This document shows positions 31,812 to 43,275 of a DNA stretch of 64,000 bases, one piece after another. The stretch is from Boswellia sacra (Eukaryota > Streptophyta > Magnoliopsida > Sapindales > Burseraceae). Below the pieces are notes generated by a model. It worked only from the letters and a program-made list of their open reading frames with translations, had not been told where the DNA came from and made no database searches. A program made the position numbers and the translations under genes. Position 1 is the stretch's first letter. Every line of letters begins with the position of its first letter. Where the stretch lies: contig SNVD02010585.1 of assembly GCA_013180625.2 (NCBI GenBank), positions 124,001 through 188,000 on the forward strand, written 5' to 3'.

Positions 31812-34800
31812 TCGAAACGCTATAGCCAATTTCAATACAAAATTCAAATTCAAAGGTCTGCTATTCTAAAAACAACATTTTACCGTCAGTTTTTTTGTTA
31901 GGCAACTAAAAACCACCCGGATTCTTCGCTTAATAAGATGATTTATATTCTCGTTTGTGAAGTTCAGGCTTTCAAGAGAGCCATGCATTCATTGATGGCT
32001 TTCTCAGGATCTCTCTCATAGGTGGACCTATGCTTGGACCAAGGGGCCCCGACCCTCACTGAAAATTTAAAATTCTCTGATACCCCTTAAGTTTCAAGAG
32101 TCTCAAAATATACCTTTATATAATCTATTTGGTAGCCATTTAGAATGTACATAATCAAAATAGATTTGAAAGATTATTGTAATATATATACTACAATCTA
32201 AATTTTTATAAGTATTCTTTAAACTCAATTCATCATCAATATATTAATTTACATAGAATATTAAATTTAGATGATTAAATAGTACAAAAAAATAAATTAT
32301 CTAGTTATAGAACATCAAAATCTAAATATTAAATACGTTTAATTCTCATACAAAGTATTAAAATAATATTATTTAAAACATATTAATTTAATTATAATCA
32401 AAAGACATTAAAACTTATATATAGGTTAGAAAACTTATAGCCATCTCTATTATATATGGTCATAGACCCAAAAGGGTTTTTTGCTATGCTGTTCTTATTA
32501 TCGAACGCCAGTACAACAAATTACTTTTGCGACTCTAATAGTTTCACATCGCTCCATTCGGAGGATCTTGAACAAGCTTTGAAAGCAGAAGATGCAATTT
32601 GATGAAGTATCCTTTTCATTCCAAAATATCTCTTCTCACGGGTAAGCATTCTATATTAATTTATTGACTACAATTTATAAAATAAATTCTTCATTACTGA
32701 TAGTAAATTATCGTACTACTGTAGTGATTATTTCGTATTATATTTATATTATACATTTTTAGGTTATGTTATGTTTAATTTATTAACAATTATAAAATTT
32801 TAATTACATATTCCAATTCCAATTCCATTTGACTTCCTTAATTGGTTAGAATTAACGAAGAACCGTTCAGAAATAGAACATCAAATCTTCTTCAAGAAAC
32901 CCAAGAACGGGAATTATTTCTCCTTATAATTTTATGTGTTTATGTTTCTTAAATTGAAAATGGGGAGACTTGAGCAAGCAACACTCGGTTAGGAGGCAAT
33001 GACCCGTTTCTAGTATGAATATGACCCCATTAGAGGCAAATGGGTTGTTGCTAACACCCTTAACCTATATGGAAAATTACGGCTTCGCGTGTACTTCAAT
33101 AAATTAGGCCTTTTATACAAATGGGGGGTTAGAAATTTATAAGGTTATTTTTTTAATATAATCATGTTGATAATTTACATACTTGTGATTATTTATATAT
33201 ATATATTATTTATTTTAATATAAAATTTTTATAAAAAAATCGTTGAGATAATAAAAGTAATAAAAGAAATAAATGAATAAAAGATAATCATAAGAAAATC
33301 CTAAATATGACACTTAATTCATTAAACATATGTATAAATATGAGAAATTTGGAGGGTTCATATGCAAAATCATAACTTATTTATAGTAAAATTACATTAT
33401 ATTTTGCCTCCTTTTCGTCCTGAGGGGTTCAATATGCAGAATTTTAAAATACCTCTTGCTAAAAATCTTTTCTTTTTAAAAATTAAGAGGGTAAGAAGAG
33501 AAAAAATTAGGTCTAAAGCTAAAAATGATGGCTAGGGTTTTGCAGGAGAAAAAGCCTTTATGTTGTTAATCCTATGTGCTGAAGGTGTATGGTAATATTC
33601 AATTTTATCCAATGAAAAAGTGACACCAGTTAAATTTTTCCTAAAAAGTAATTGAGTCGAGTCTTAATCGAGTTCTAATGAGTAAACCCATACCCAATAT
33701 AATATCTACTCCTTAAAATCCGATGTTGAGCACTGTATGGCTTGATCAGTAAACTTGATCAGGTCAGTTTTTTGTGGCCACCTTCCAAAGAAAAACAATT
33801 ATGTACTTGAAGAATCAGAGACAGCCTCTCTGAAATTTGATTCAATTAATATTCTATTTATTGACATGGATGCTAACAAAACTCAAAGCAATGTTCACAA
33901 CAAAAAGAATATGGGAAACAAGTCTAACAGCCCCTAAACTCTAGTTCCACTAAGTTATCCCACAACCGGTAGACTCATGACTAATTAAGTTATCCCTTAT
34001 CGACTTGTTCACATACTAACAGCAAAACAACTAAGAGGATTGGAAACGTGTAAATGTATGTGACAGATACCAGGCATATGCCCCACAAGCACTTCCCGCT
34101 CATGCTACATCAACTATCAAGCAGATCATTATTCAAGTTAAACAATGTCATGCATATGTAAACTTGAAATATTTTCCAAATTACTAGTCACAGTCACGAA
34201 TGAAAGATACGTAAGCTTTGCATACAGAAACAAAATCTTTTACTTCGTCTCAAATAGATCTATAATCAGGCCCTCTTTTCATATCCACAATACTAGTTAC
34301 GTAAGCTACTCAAATTGATCTTCAGTGTGAAGACTGGATGGTAAAACAGAAGAGTTGAACAACAAAAACTTATAAGTTCCTCTGTAGGGTCTAATTTCAG
34401 AGATAGCATATCCATCTTCTGTTTCAAGCAGATAATAGATTTTGGTGTAAAATTTGTGGCATCAACACCTAATATTGAGGGAAACAAACTAATCTAAGGC
34501 CAATGGAGAGAAAATGAGTAAGTTGAACTCATTAATATCTTTGTCAATTTTTTTTTTCAGGTATTTCTGCAGTACACCTGTTTAATAAATGAACAAATGG
34601 CTTTGCTTCAACAGTGTTGTGCTACTTTCAAACCATTTCTTTTATAGCTTTCTGCTAAGTGGTGATTGAAAGCTATACATGAACGGATATATTTGTTCTC
34701 CATGCGGAGAGATTGAGATCGGTGGAGTCCTGGTTTCCAAGACTCTTAACCGTCTATATGAATGATACATCTATTCAATCTCTTTAGTAATAGTTTTTCC

Positions 34801-34900
34801 CATCAATTATCAATAAAATTAGATATAATGGAGTTAACAAAATTGGTGTTACATGGTAATAAACTCACTTTTCAATAATTCCAGTGTGTTTAAAAGTAGC
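31812..34900. other. Long AT-rich intergenic stretch
   Basis: No gene was recognised on either strand. Open frames at 33755-33937 (+) and 34293-34487 (-) lack family resemblance and exon context. The GGGCCCCGACCCTC patch near 32045 resembles edges of plant repeats, but no element could be delimited. Confidence 0.35.
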
Positions 34901-34952
34901 ACTTGTTTAACTGATTATGCTTGTTGATTTTAGATTGAATTATAGAAAAATT

Positions 34953-35305
34953 TGCATGCAGTTGCATCTAGCTTAAGAAGAAAGGATAAGTTTGCTTCCA
35001 TTGACTACTAAAATTTCACTTAAAATGATTGCTTTAGTTTTGGATGAAAATACTCCTGTAACCAAACACATCGATACCATTTATACATATATAGCTTAAG
35101 AAGAAAGGAAAGGTTTGGAGTGAAAGAAGAGATAGAGATGATTAGACACACCGTTCCATGGTACTCCAGTTGGATAAACAAATGCTGAACACATACATCA
35201 ACGTGTCAACCTTCATGCATTACCATCTCCCAAGTGTCCCACATAACTCCAACCCTTCTTTGGCCAATTTAAGCAACTATACTTCCACTTCGCATTCATG
35301 CAAAC
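34953..35305 (+). promoter_or_regulatory. RY/legumin-box motifs upstream of the TIP3 gene
   Basis: Three CATGCA-core motifs precede the seed-type aquaporin: TGCATGCA at 34953-34960, CATGCAT at 35214-35220, and CATGCAAAC (legumin-box form) at 35297-35305. An ABRE-like AACGTGTC lies at 35200-35207. RY elements bound by B3 factors (ABI3/FUS3) together with ABRE-like sites drive seed-maturation genes, which fits TIP3. Motifs are seen directly; activity is inferred. Confidence 0.5.
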
Positions 35306-35533
35306 ACTCATCAACACCAATGATAAGCATCTATCTTGCCCTTCTCTCTCTTTTTCTCACTTTCGGTTTCTAAGCTAATTACCTTTACCTACCTAATATA
35401 CCAAGAGGGCAAGCGCAAGCAGCAGCAGCAGCTATTGTGTTGATCAGAAGAAAGAGATCTTTTGTGTGGTTGGTAAACTATCCATTGAAAGACTTTACAT
35501 AAGGAGCACAAAGCAAGTTTGTCTATAGCCATC

Positions 35534-36559
35534 ATGCCAACTCGTAGATATGCAATTGGGAGGGCTGATGAGGCTGCTCACCCTGACACCATGAGAGCCA
35601 CCTTAGCTGAATTCATATCTACTCTCATCTTTGTCTTTGCAGGCGAAGGCTCCATCCTCGCTCTACGTATTTCCCATCTCATAGTCTTTACATACATGCA
35701 AGAGTTGTTGCTACTTCCATACATAAAAATCATTGGCCTAAATTTTCCATGCATACATGCACGTATATGGATCTTGGTGATGTATTATTATATATACGTG
35801 CGGTTGTTGTGTGTTTGTTTGCAGACAAGATATACAAGGTCCCACCCACAACGCCAGCTGATCTGGTGGCGATTGCACTTGCACACGGGTTGGCACTGTT
35901 TGCAGCCGTGTCTGCGAGTATCAACATATCAGGTGGCCATCTCAATCCTGCAGTTACCTTCGGTGCTCTTCTTGGAGGAAGAATTTCACTCATCCGTGCC
36001 TTCTACTACTGGGTTGCTCAGCTTTTGGGTGCTATTGTGGCTACTGTCTTGTTGAGACTTGCCACCAACGGCATGGTAAATCATGTTACATTACGTGACT
36101 CAGTTCACCATTCCCTTACGCGTTTTTGCTGCGTGTGTATATTCTAGTCAAATATGTATCGTTATTTTGCAGAGACCTGTGGGATATTATGTGGCAGCTG
36201 GGATTGGAGAGGGACATGGACTTGTGCTGGAGATAGTGATAACATTTGGTTTGGTATACACGTTCTATGCAACGGCAATTGATCCCAAAAGGGGAAGCTT
36301 GGGGATCATTGGACCTCTGGCCATCGGGTTAATTTATGGTGCAAACGTTTTGATAGGAGGGCCGTTTGATGGAGCAGCCATGAATCCGGCTAGGGCATTT
36401 GGTCCAGCACTTGTTGGGTGGAGATGGAGAAATCACTGGGTCTACTGGGTTGGTCCTTTCATCGGAGGAGGGCTTGCAGGACTGATATATGAGTACATGG
36501 TGATTCCAGGAGAGCCCCCACACCACACTCACCAGCCCTTGGCTCCTGAAGATTACTAG
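35534..36559 (+). CDS. TIP3: Tonoplast intrinsic protein, TIP3 subfamily aquaporin
   Basis: This is a water (and possibly small-solute) channel of the protein-storage-vacuole membrane in seeds. Three exons, 35534-35666, 35825-36075 and 36173-36559, give 256 codons. The start [14 protein letters not shown] and the end [15 protein letters not shown] are hallmarks of TIP3 (alpha-TIP). Both NPA boxes are intact ([11 protein letters not shown] and [14 protein letters not shown]), as is [12 protein letters not shown]; six membrane helices are expected. The 35534 Met matches the family start; an in-frame Met at 35519 would add five residues. At the first junction CTA-C|AC reads His where the family usually has Asp (ALHKIY versus ALDKLY). 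This is either a real change or a sign the donor is slightly misplaced, although no nearby GT keeps the frame. Upstream RY and legumin-box motifs fit seed-specific expression. Confidence 0.93.
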
Positions 36560-36895
36560 TTACGTCTCGCAAATTTTGCACATGAATGCTTTGGTTTGCC
36601 TCTCTGTGTTTGCCATCTCCTGTGTCTTCTTTGTTTTTTCATTACTTTAATTGGGTCGGTCGTTTTTGAGTCTGTCCACTTTGTGCATCTGTTATTCTGG
36701 GTCAACATATGACAATAAAAATAAAAGGCCAGCTGCTTCTTATTTCTATAACTATTTGATACCATTTGTTCTAATTCACACACGAGGATTTGCAGCAAGA
36801 TGGCATCTCTCTAATGATGACTGCTAAAATAGAGTAAATAATGGAATGAACGATTTTATTTTACAGTTGATTGGAAAGGTAATTGAATGGTGTCC

Positions 36896-39800
36896 TTATG
36901 TTCTTCTATAAAATCTAGAAACCCAGGGAGCAAGTTGGATGTTATGAGGTGCTCGTGAGTTGGCAGCATAGTAATCAGACCAGTAGCAAGGTGAGAGTTT
37001 ATCTGCGTATTTGCCATCAGAATAGATACAAAATGGAAGCCAGTTTTCACCCCCGTTCATTCTTCTCTTCCTCTCTCTAGGGTAAGCCAATGGCGCCTGC
37101 ACATACCTGTACGAGAAAAAGCAAAAGACCTATTACTTCGCCACTAGACTAAAAGTCTCTATAACCAATAAGCTGGGCTAACAATGACAAAAACTGAGGA
37201 ATAAACTATTATCAATGATGGACTGAAAATTTCATGCTAGATATTCAATGCTGTTACGCGATATTGAATTGAAACTGGTGTAATGAAACCTTACACAGCC
37301 AACTGGTTGAGGTGAGGACTAGCTACTCTTAGATGGGTAGTATGATATAACCTTCTCCACTAGCAGTCCTAGATATTATCCTTTTACGAGTAGATAAATT
37401 ATATATTTAAAAAAAAAAAAAATAGAGGGTTAACAAAATTTGCCCAAATTCCAAACACAAACCATTGGTGATTTATCAAAGAAACCATTTATTCTACCTT
37501 CCAAAACACAAATGTATTTGTTCATCATCAATCACCTAGCGTTGACGGTATCAATATCAATAACTTATCCTCCCTTCTAACCACCTCCTACTCTTATGTT
37601 TCTCCTTGCACGATGAGATGGTTAACAGCTACAAAACATGTAACCTAACGGCAAAATTCCATAGGCAGTTCGTGCCAAGAATGTGCCTTAACTTCACATC
37701 TCATTTCTGACCCCTTGTTATCAACTGTTATCACCCTTCTCAAGTTTTTCTCACAGTCCTACAAGAGCAACAGGCTTCAATCTCGCTACACGTCAAAGCA
37801 TATACTTGCTGCCCAACGAACACAATCCAGGAAACTTAATGGTCACCGCTAACCGTTTTTTATCTCAAATATGAAGTCAGTCAAGGGTACATGTTGTAAT
37901 TCCGCTGACCAAAATCGCCAACCTATAATGTCTGTTATATCTCACACTGCTCTAAAAACAAGATATGGATGGGCTTGTTCGTCTTCGAAAAGGGAACCCA
38001 TAAAATCTGAAAAAAGACAAAGAAAAACCATGACTCCCATGCGCTGAGACGGCTAGTATATGTCCAATGTGATATACAGTACTCCCTGCCAAGACTCTGG
38101 TTCTCTTTGTGTTTCACCGACAGAGTAAAACATGACCATGTCATCCACACATAACGAATAAGCAGTTGGCCACCGAAACTTGTTACTAAAACTACATCAA
38201 CCAAAGAGATTTCGTTTGACTCCTTATTATATTAGTTATATTATAATAAGTTATGCCGGTTTGTCGTGTTAATTCATATGTCTTCCATTTAAGAAGATGT
38301 GGTAAGAACTTAAATACTATGTATGCTACACAAGCTTTAATGCAGAAGAGTACTTTTAATCGAAACTTATAAAAGTCCTCCATTCATTAGCTTAAGGCTG
38401 TGTTCGTTTATAAATCCAGTATTTTCATTTTCAATTGAATTTAGGAATATGTGGTTAATTTTGAATTATTTTGAATCTTCAAAAGAATATGTGGTTGAGG
38501 TTGAATATAAATTGTATTGAAAAATGGACAACACAGAAAACAGGATTTGGATTCATAAACGAATAGAGCTTAAGATATTTACGGTACCTGATCCCATCAA
38601 GCACAGCATCCCAGCAGAAATGAGTGTGACCGAACACGTGGCATGCAGATGTACTTCCTTCAGCCCCATGTATAGACCTTATACGAACCTCAAGACAATC
38701 AGAGCCAATCATTTTTGGGAGGTTTGGATAAAATAGCATTCTCTTCTCTGGACACAACTCTTGCCTGGATTATACAACAATAAGCAATACAAGTTTATAC
38801 TACCGGACGACCAACTGCGGAAAGTATAACTAGCATAGTAACTAAAGAGAAAAAATATTAAGAGCGTCAACATCAAATTTTAAAATTCTGTGACTTAAAC
38901 CGGTTTCTAACTAACAACTTGCCACAAACTGAAAGTTTCATTACTAATAATCTCTACAAAGCCAATAATGAATTCTCAAAAACAAAGTGTCCAAGTATCC
39001 AAAAGAAATTTACATTACAAACAAGCCTTTAACCAACCTCGGAACAAAGTGAGAAAATGTAAGAATTTGGCTACATGTCCTCCGGATATCCTCAGTCATA
39101 TCCTTATTTCTTTCATTCATTGCATCAAAGTACAAAGCAAGAGAGGTGTCACGATTTGAGAGATCTTTAGGCCACTTGCAGGCGTGGAAGTCCTTACATG
39201 CCTACATGTCAAGACAGTACTGTTGAGTGTTACCTGAATAAAAAGGTTGAAAAAGGTAAATCTTGATGATATGTGGAACATGGAGAGGACTGAGATACAG
39301 GCCCGATAACATTACCAGGCTGGATGATCCAAGGACTCAGATTTTTAAAAATACAAAATAATAATAAAAAAGGGGGGCTCTTTCACAACCCCTGGTACGC
39401 TAGCAATTCCCTGAAACATATCATGAATTTAATAATTCAAAAAGAAAACAATGGAGAGAAGAAAGGAAATGAAAGCAACCTACGGAGCAGCATTTACAAA
39501 ACATTATATAGATGATTAGTAAGAACAGAAAATGCCAACATTGAAATTAATCACTAGTTAGAAAGACACAAGTAACAACCAAATAAAACCACATTCCATG
39601 TGACATTATACAAATTCACAGTGTAAACATAGGCAAAGTTTATGCACCTTCCCTAAGGTTTGTGTAAATAATAGTTTAGAAAGTAGATAGTAACCTCCTC
39701 TGCAGTTGCGGCCTATAATAGTTTTTAAAACTTCTATGAAGGTTTCTGCAATTGCTCAAACCAAAGGGATCAGTCCGTAATTAGGCCAAACCTCAAGTGA

Positions 39801-41119
39801 GATCAATAAAAATTTCCCCTCCAAAAAGCCCACTGTAATCTTGAATGCAAATATAACGGTATATTTAGATATCCAATTCGAACTTAAATATTGAACCAAT
39901 ACAGTTTGTACAATGGAGTACTAGTGTTTCAAACAGGAGGTGACAATTCCAAGAGAGCATACCTGTAATGATTTTTCAGTTAAAAAATCAATAGTTTGCC
40001 ACAGTTACAATCAAATATATTACAATACACAAGATATATAATAGGCTTTATGCACCCCATGGAGAACAAAAGCAAAAGAAACCTTGTCACGTATCGTCAT
40101 GGATAATATTATTATTATGTTATAAAATTCAAAGTTTCTAAAGCCTTACAAGGAGAAAAGAAAGTGAATCACCATCTCCAAAGAAGGTATGTGGATGCCA
40201 GTTATATCTTTCTCTCGATCAAAGCTCTGCAAATCAAGTTGGACCACTGAGTACATGAATGCACAATTAAGCATTGCCTAATCAGCATACCCAAAAGATA
40301 ATTATACAGTAAAAGGCATCAATAAATGAGAAGGTGGGATTTAACAATAGGATGCAAAACACAAATTCAAAACTAATAACCTCATGGTACCAAGAGAACA
40401 AAGGAATGATGCCCAAGCCATGTATAGCCACTGGATCAGTCTCAACTCCAAGTCCTCTACATGCATCAAGCAATTTATTCAGCTTTTCAAGAGAATCAAG
40501 CTGAAAGCACAAGCAAGCTATGTATTCAGATGACAATTTCTATAAGTAGATAAAAAAGGCAAAAGTACAGTGCAAAGAAAATTTATACAACAAGAACAGA
40601 TGCAGTATCATAACTGAATTGCAAACTGATACTCGGTAAATTCAGGTGCCAGAAAACTATTAATTGTCTGATATCATACAGGTGATATCGCATTAGAGAA
40701 TCAAAATTCATTTTGAATGCAGCACATTACTTAGGCGCCTTTTGAATGTGGGTCTGAATGGAAATAAATGAATCTGAGGCCTAAGAATTAAAAATGAAAA
40801 AGAACAAATAAATAAATAAAAGCCGACCAATTCCGTAATTATATTGCACTGTGCATCGTGCTTTCTAGGCTTCATCTTCGTTCTAGAGTTTCCAAAATCT
40901 AATACTACATATTTGAGATGTAGTCAACTTTCTACAGTACAGCATATGAAACGTAAAAACTAGCAATTTGGAAATGTTCAGAATTTAAACTTTCGTAATG
41001 AAACGTATGGCTTAGAAGCATGATCTCCAACAAACTTACATCCGCCATTCTTGAAAGGGGTCAATTGACATCAAATCAAGTTCAAGCTACTCAATAAAAA
41101 TTCTTTTACAAAGACTGGT

Positions 41120-41161
<42 letters not shown>

Positions 41162-41631
41162 AAATGAAAACATATAAGTATCAAAATAGAACAACATTTA
41201 GAGAAAAGGTGAAATGGGTTTCTTACAGAATGGTCGTCCTCGGAACGGCACCAAAGGTCATGGTTACCGGGTACATAAAAGACATGCTTGAATCGATCCT
41301 TAAGGAGAGACATAGTGGAAATGAATTTGTTGTAGGTCTCCGCCACATCACCAGCAACGAGAAGAACATCTTGCTTATGCGTTGTAGTGGATAAACGTTT
41401 GACCCATGTCATGTTCTCGGAGTAGTCCGTGTGCAAGTCAGAAAGCACAAACACCCTTAACCCAAATGCATCCCCAGAAACTGAATTTTGTATTTTAGGC
41501 CTCTTTAAATTTGTTACGTAATTTCTGAATGGTGTCTGTTCGGAGAAATGTTTCTGAGAAAAGCTCACACATGATGGGTTCCGACATACCACCATCGCTA
41601 CCACCACTGATTCGGGCAGACGATGAAACAA
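36896..41631 (-). CDS. Calcineurin-like metallophosphoesterase
   Basis: Six exons join in phase to 376 codons: 41227-41631, 40381-40500, 40173-40226, 39038-39201, 38588-38764 and 36896-37106. The two-metal phosphoesterase motifs are all present: FVLSDLHTDY (D-x-H), VAGDVAE (G-D), PGNHDLW (G-N-H-D) and, in exon 5, FGHTHF (G-H-x-H). The substrate is unknown; the family includes protein and nucleotide phosphatases. The N-terminus is Ser/Arg-containing and poor in acidic residues for about 50 residues before the catalytic core. It could be an organelle transit peptide, or translation may begin at the second Met (41595). The intron between exons 5 and 4 is short, but the 3' intron (37107-38587) is 1.5 kb and holds a Tourist-like MITE. 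An (AT)n microsatellite lies just inside intron 1. Confidence 0.88.
38395..38569. mobile_element. Tourist-like MITE, copy 1 (intronic)
   Basis: A 175-bp element has inverted ends related as GGCTGTGTTCGTTTAT (left) and GCTCTATTCGTTTAT (right, reversed). It is flanked by TTA at 38392-38394 and 38570-38572, the PIF/Harbinger target preference. Shared internal blocks (AGGAATATGTGGTTAATTTT, GAATATGTGGTTGAGGTTG) match the copy at 41864-42038 in the opposite orientation. It lies in the last intron of the metallophosphoesterase gene. Confidence 0.7.
41123..41159. repeat. AT dinucleotide microsatellite
   Basis: A nearly perfect (AT)18 run lies in intron 1 of the metallophosphoesterase gene, about 70 bases past the donor. 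Confidence 0.9.
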
Positions 41632-41863
41632 TTGCTTTCGTACATAATATTCCTCCCTAATTTGTTCCTTACTCTCATCTTATTTTATATTTATAAGCCT
41701 TTGTTCTTGGGTAATAAGTGTCTCGTTAATTACGGGTTATTCCAAAAATAACCCAAATTAATACAGCGATTTGACAAAACAAATATTTTCAAGAGAGAGA
41801 TTTGGGTGGGCATAATTCACAATTCAAAATACAACAGGATTTTCTTTTTTTGTCTCTGACTTA

Positions 41864-42038
41864 GGTTCTGTTCTTTTTTGTTTTCAAAATCCTTTTTTCT
41901 GGACCGCATATTTTCTAATGTAATTTATATTCAATCTCAACCATATATTCTTTTCAAAATTCAAAATAATTTAAAATCAACCACATATTCCTAAATTCAA
42001 TTAAAAAAAAAAATACTGAATTCATAAAAAAGCACACC
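41864..42038. mobile_element. Tourist-like MITE, copy 2 (upstream)
   Basis: This 175-bp element is flanked by TTA (41861-41863 and 42039-42041). Its inverted ends are GGTTCTGTTCTTTTTTG and GGTGTGCTTTTTTATG. It is the same family as the 38395-38569 element but inverted: it reads AACCACATATTCCTAAATTC where the other reads the complement. It lies about 230 bases upstream of the metallophosphoesterase start, in its likely promoter. Confidence 0.7.
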
Positions 42039-42041
42039 TTA

Positions 42042-43275
42042 ACATCTCAAATGCTATCTTTGATTTTTCAAGTTGTCAGTTTTAACACTCCACAACAGAA
42101 AGAAAAAAGAAAATCTATCGAAATATCAAATTGTAATCATGGTGTCTAAATATTTTAACACTTTTTCATTTTCAAACAATCCTATTAATTTTTTTTCAGA
42201 ATTGTTTTTATTATTCACTTAAAGATGATCTTAGAATATGTTACAAGGCATATATTAACACCTTAACACTTGAAAACAATATAAACTCTCTTACTATAGT
42301 ATCATTTCACTATAAAAATCATTTTACACTACATATACTCATGTTCCGTCAGTAGATTACAGAGTGTTTTAGTGCATATTAATTAATTACTAATGGCATC
42401 TTCTAATAAAAAGTACAGAAAGAATTGTGAAAATGGACAATTTCCCCTCCAGGTTTATCATTGTACATTAATGTCCACCTTAAAATTATGTTTCACGGGG
42501 AATAATGAAATGTATTTCTTAAAATATTATATGAATTTAGCAAACCTAAACCCTCTACCTCTCTAGCGTAGGGTGAATAGATGAGCGACTGATTGAACCT
42601 ATATCTGATTCTGATATTGGCATCCACAGAATCAATGTTGTCATGATGAAAAATGACAATCCATTTTTCTAAAGACGATATTCTTTTATGAATACCCATA
42701 TGAGAACCGCCCATCGTCAACAAGATTGGGATACATATAACGATTCATATGCTTACATATATGAGATATCCTTGGCTAAAGAATTTTCAAAGTTCAAACT
42801 ATTTGGTACCAAATGGAAGAAAGAATTCACAAAACTTGAACATATTACGACAATATATATTCAAAAAATTTAGACATTGATTACAAAATCAACACCCACA
42901 AATAGTTGGCTTGCATGAAAGCAAATCCATTTATCCAAAGTTAAATGGTACATCCATATGAGTACTGGAAAGTTCACGTATGTGCATTTTTCTTCTATCT
43001 TCCACCTCTCCTCTCCCTATCTTACATAGGCAGCCAGAGTAGTGAAGGCAATAAGGCAATTATGATGATGACAAAATATTGCATTTCTACCTTGATTAGA
43101 CACTATTTCAGTGATTGTGAGAATTCAGCTACAAATATGGCTGTATTTACCAAGTATAAGCTATCAAAAGCCTTGGTTCTTCAAGAGGTCTCACACTGCT
43201 CTATTTTGGAGAAGTAAAATTCATGAATGAAACTTAGTTTTGGCATTTCTACTATCCCGCAGTGGCATCACAATC
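42042..43275. other. Region between two genes, including the probable RHL1 3' UTR
   Basis: No separate gene was recognised. The part next to 43276 is probably the 3' UTR of RHL1 (minus strand). The part near 42042 is probably upstream sequence of the metallophosphoesterase. Confidence 0.35.

Noticed and set aside
32480..33000. Possible small exon followed by a donor-like GGGTAAGC near 32640
   Set aside because: No acceptor-exon partner, no family likeness and no continuing frame; single splice-like words are common by chance.
41071..41226. Continuation of metallophosphoesterase exon 1 into IYIYIYIY residues
   Set aside because: That tail is translation of the (AT)n microsatellite in intron 1; the GT donor at 41226 and in-phase exon 2 explain the gene better.
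42945..43217. Plus-strand ORF of 90 codons next to the RHL1 3' end
   Set aside because: No recognisable domain; it overlaps the probable 3' UTR of RHL1 on the other strand.
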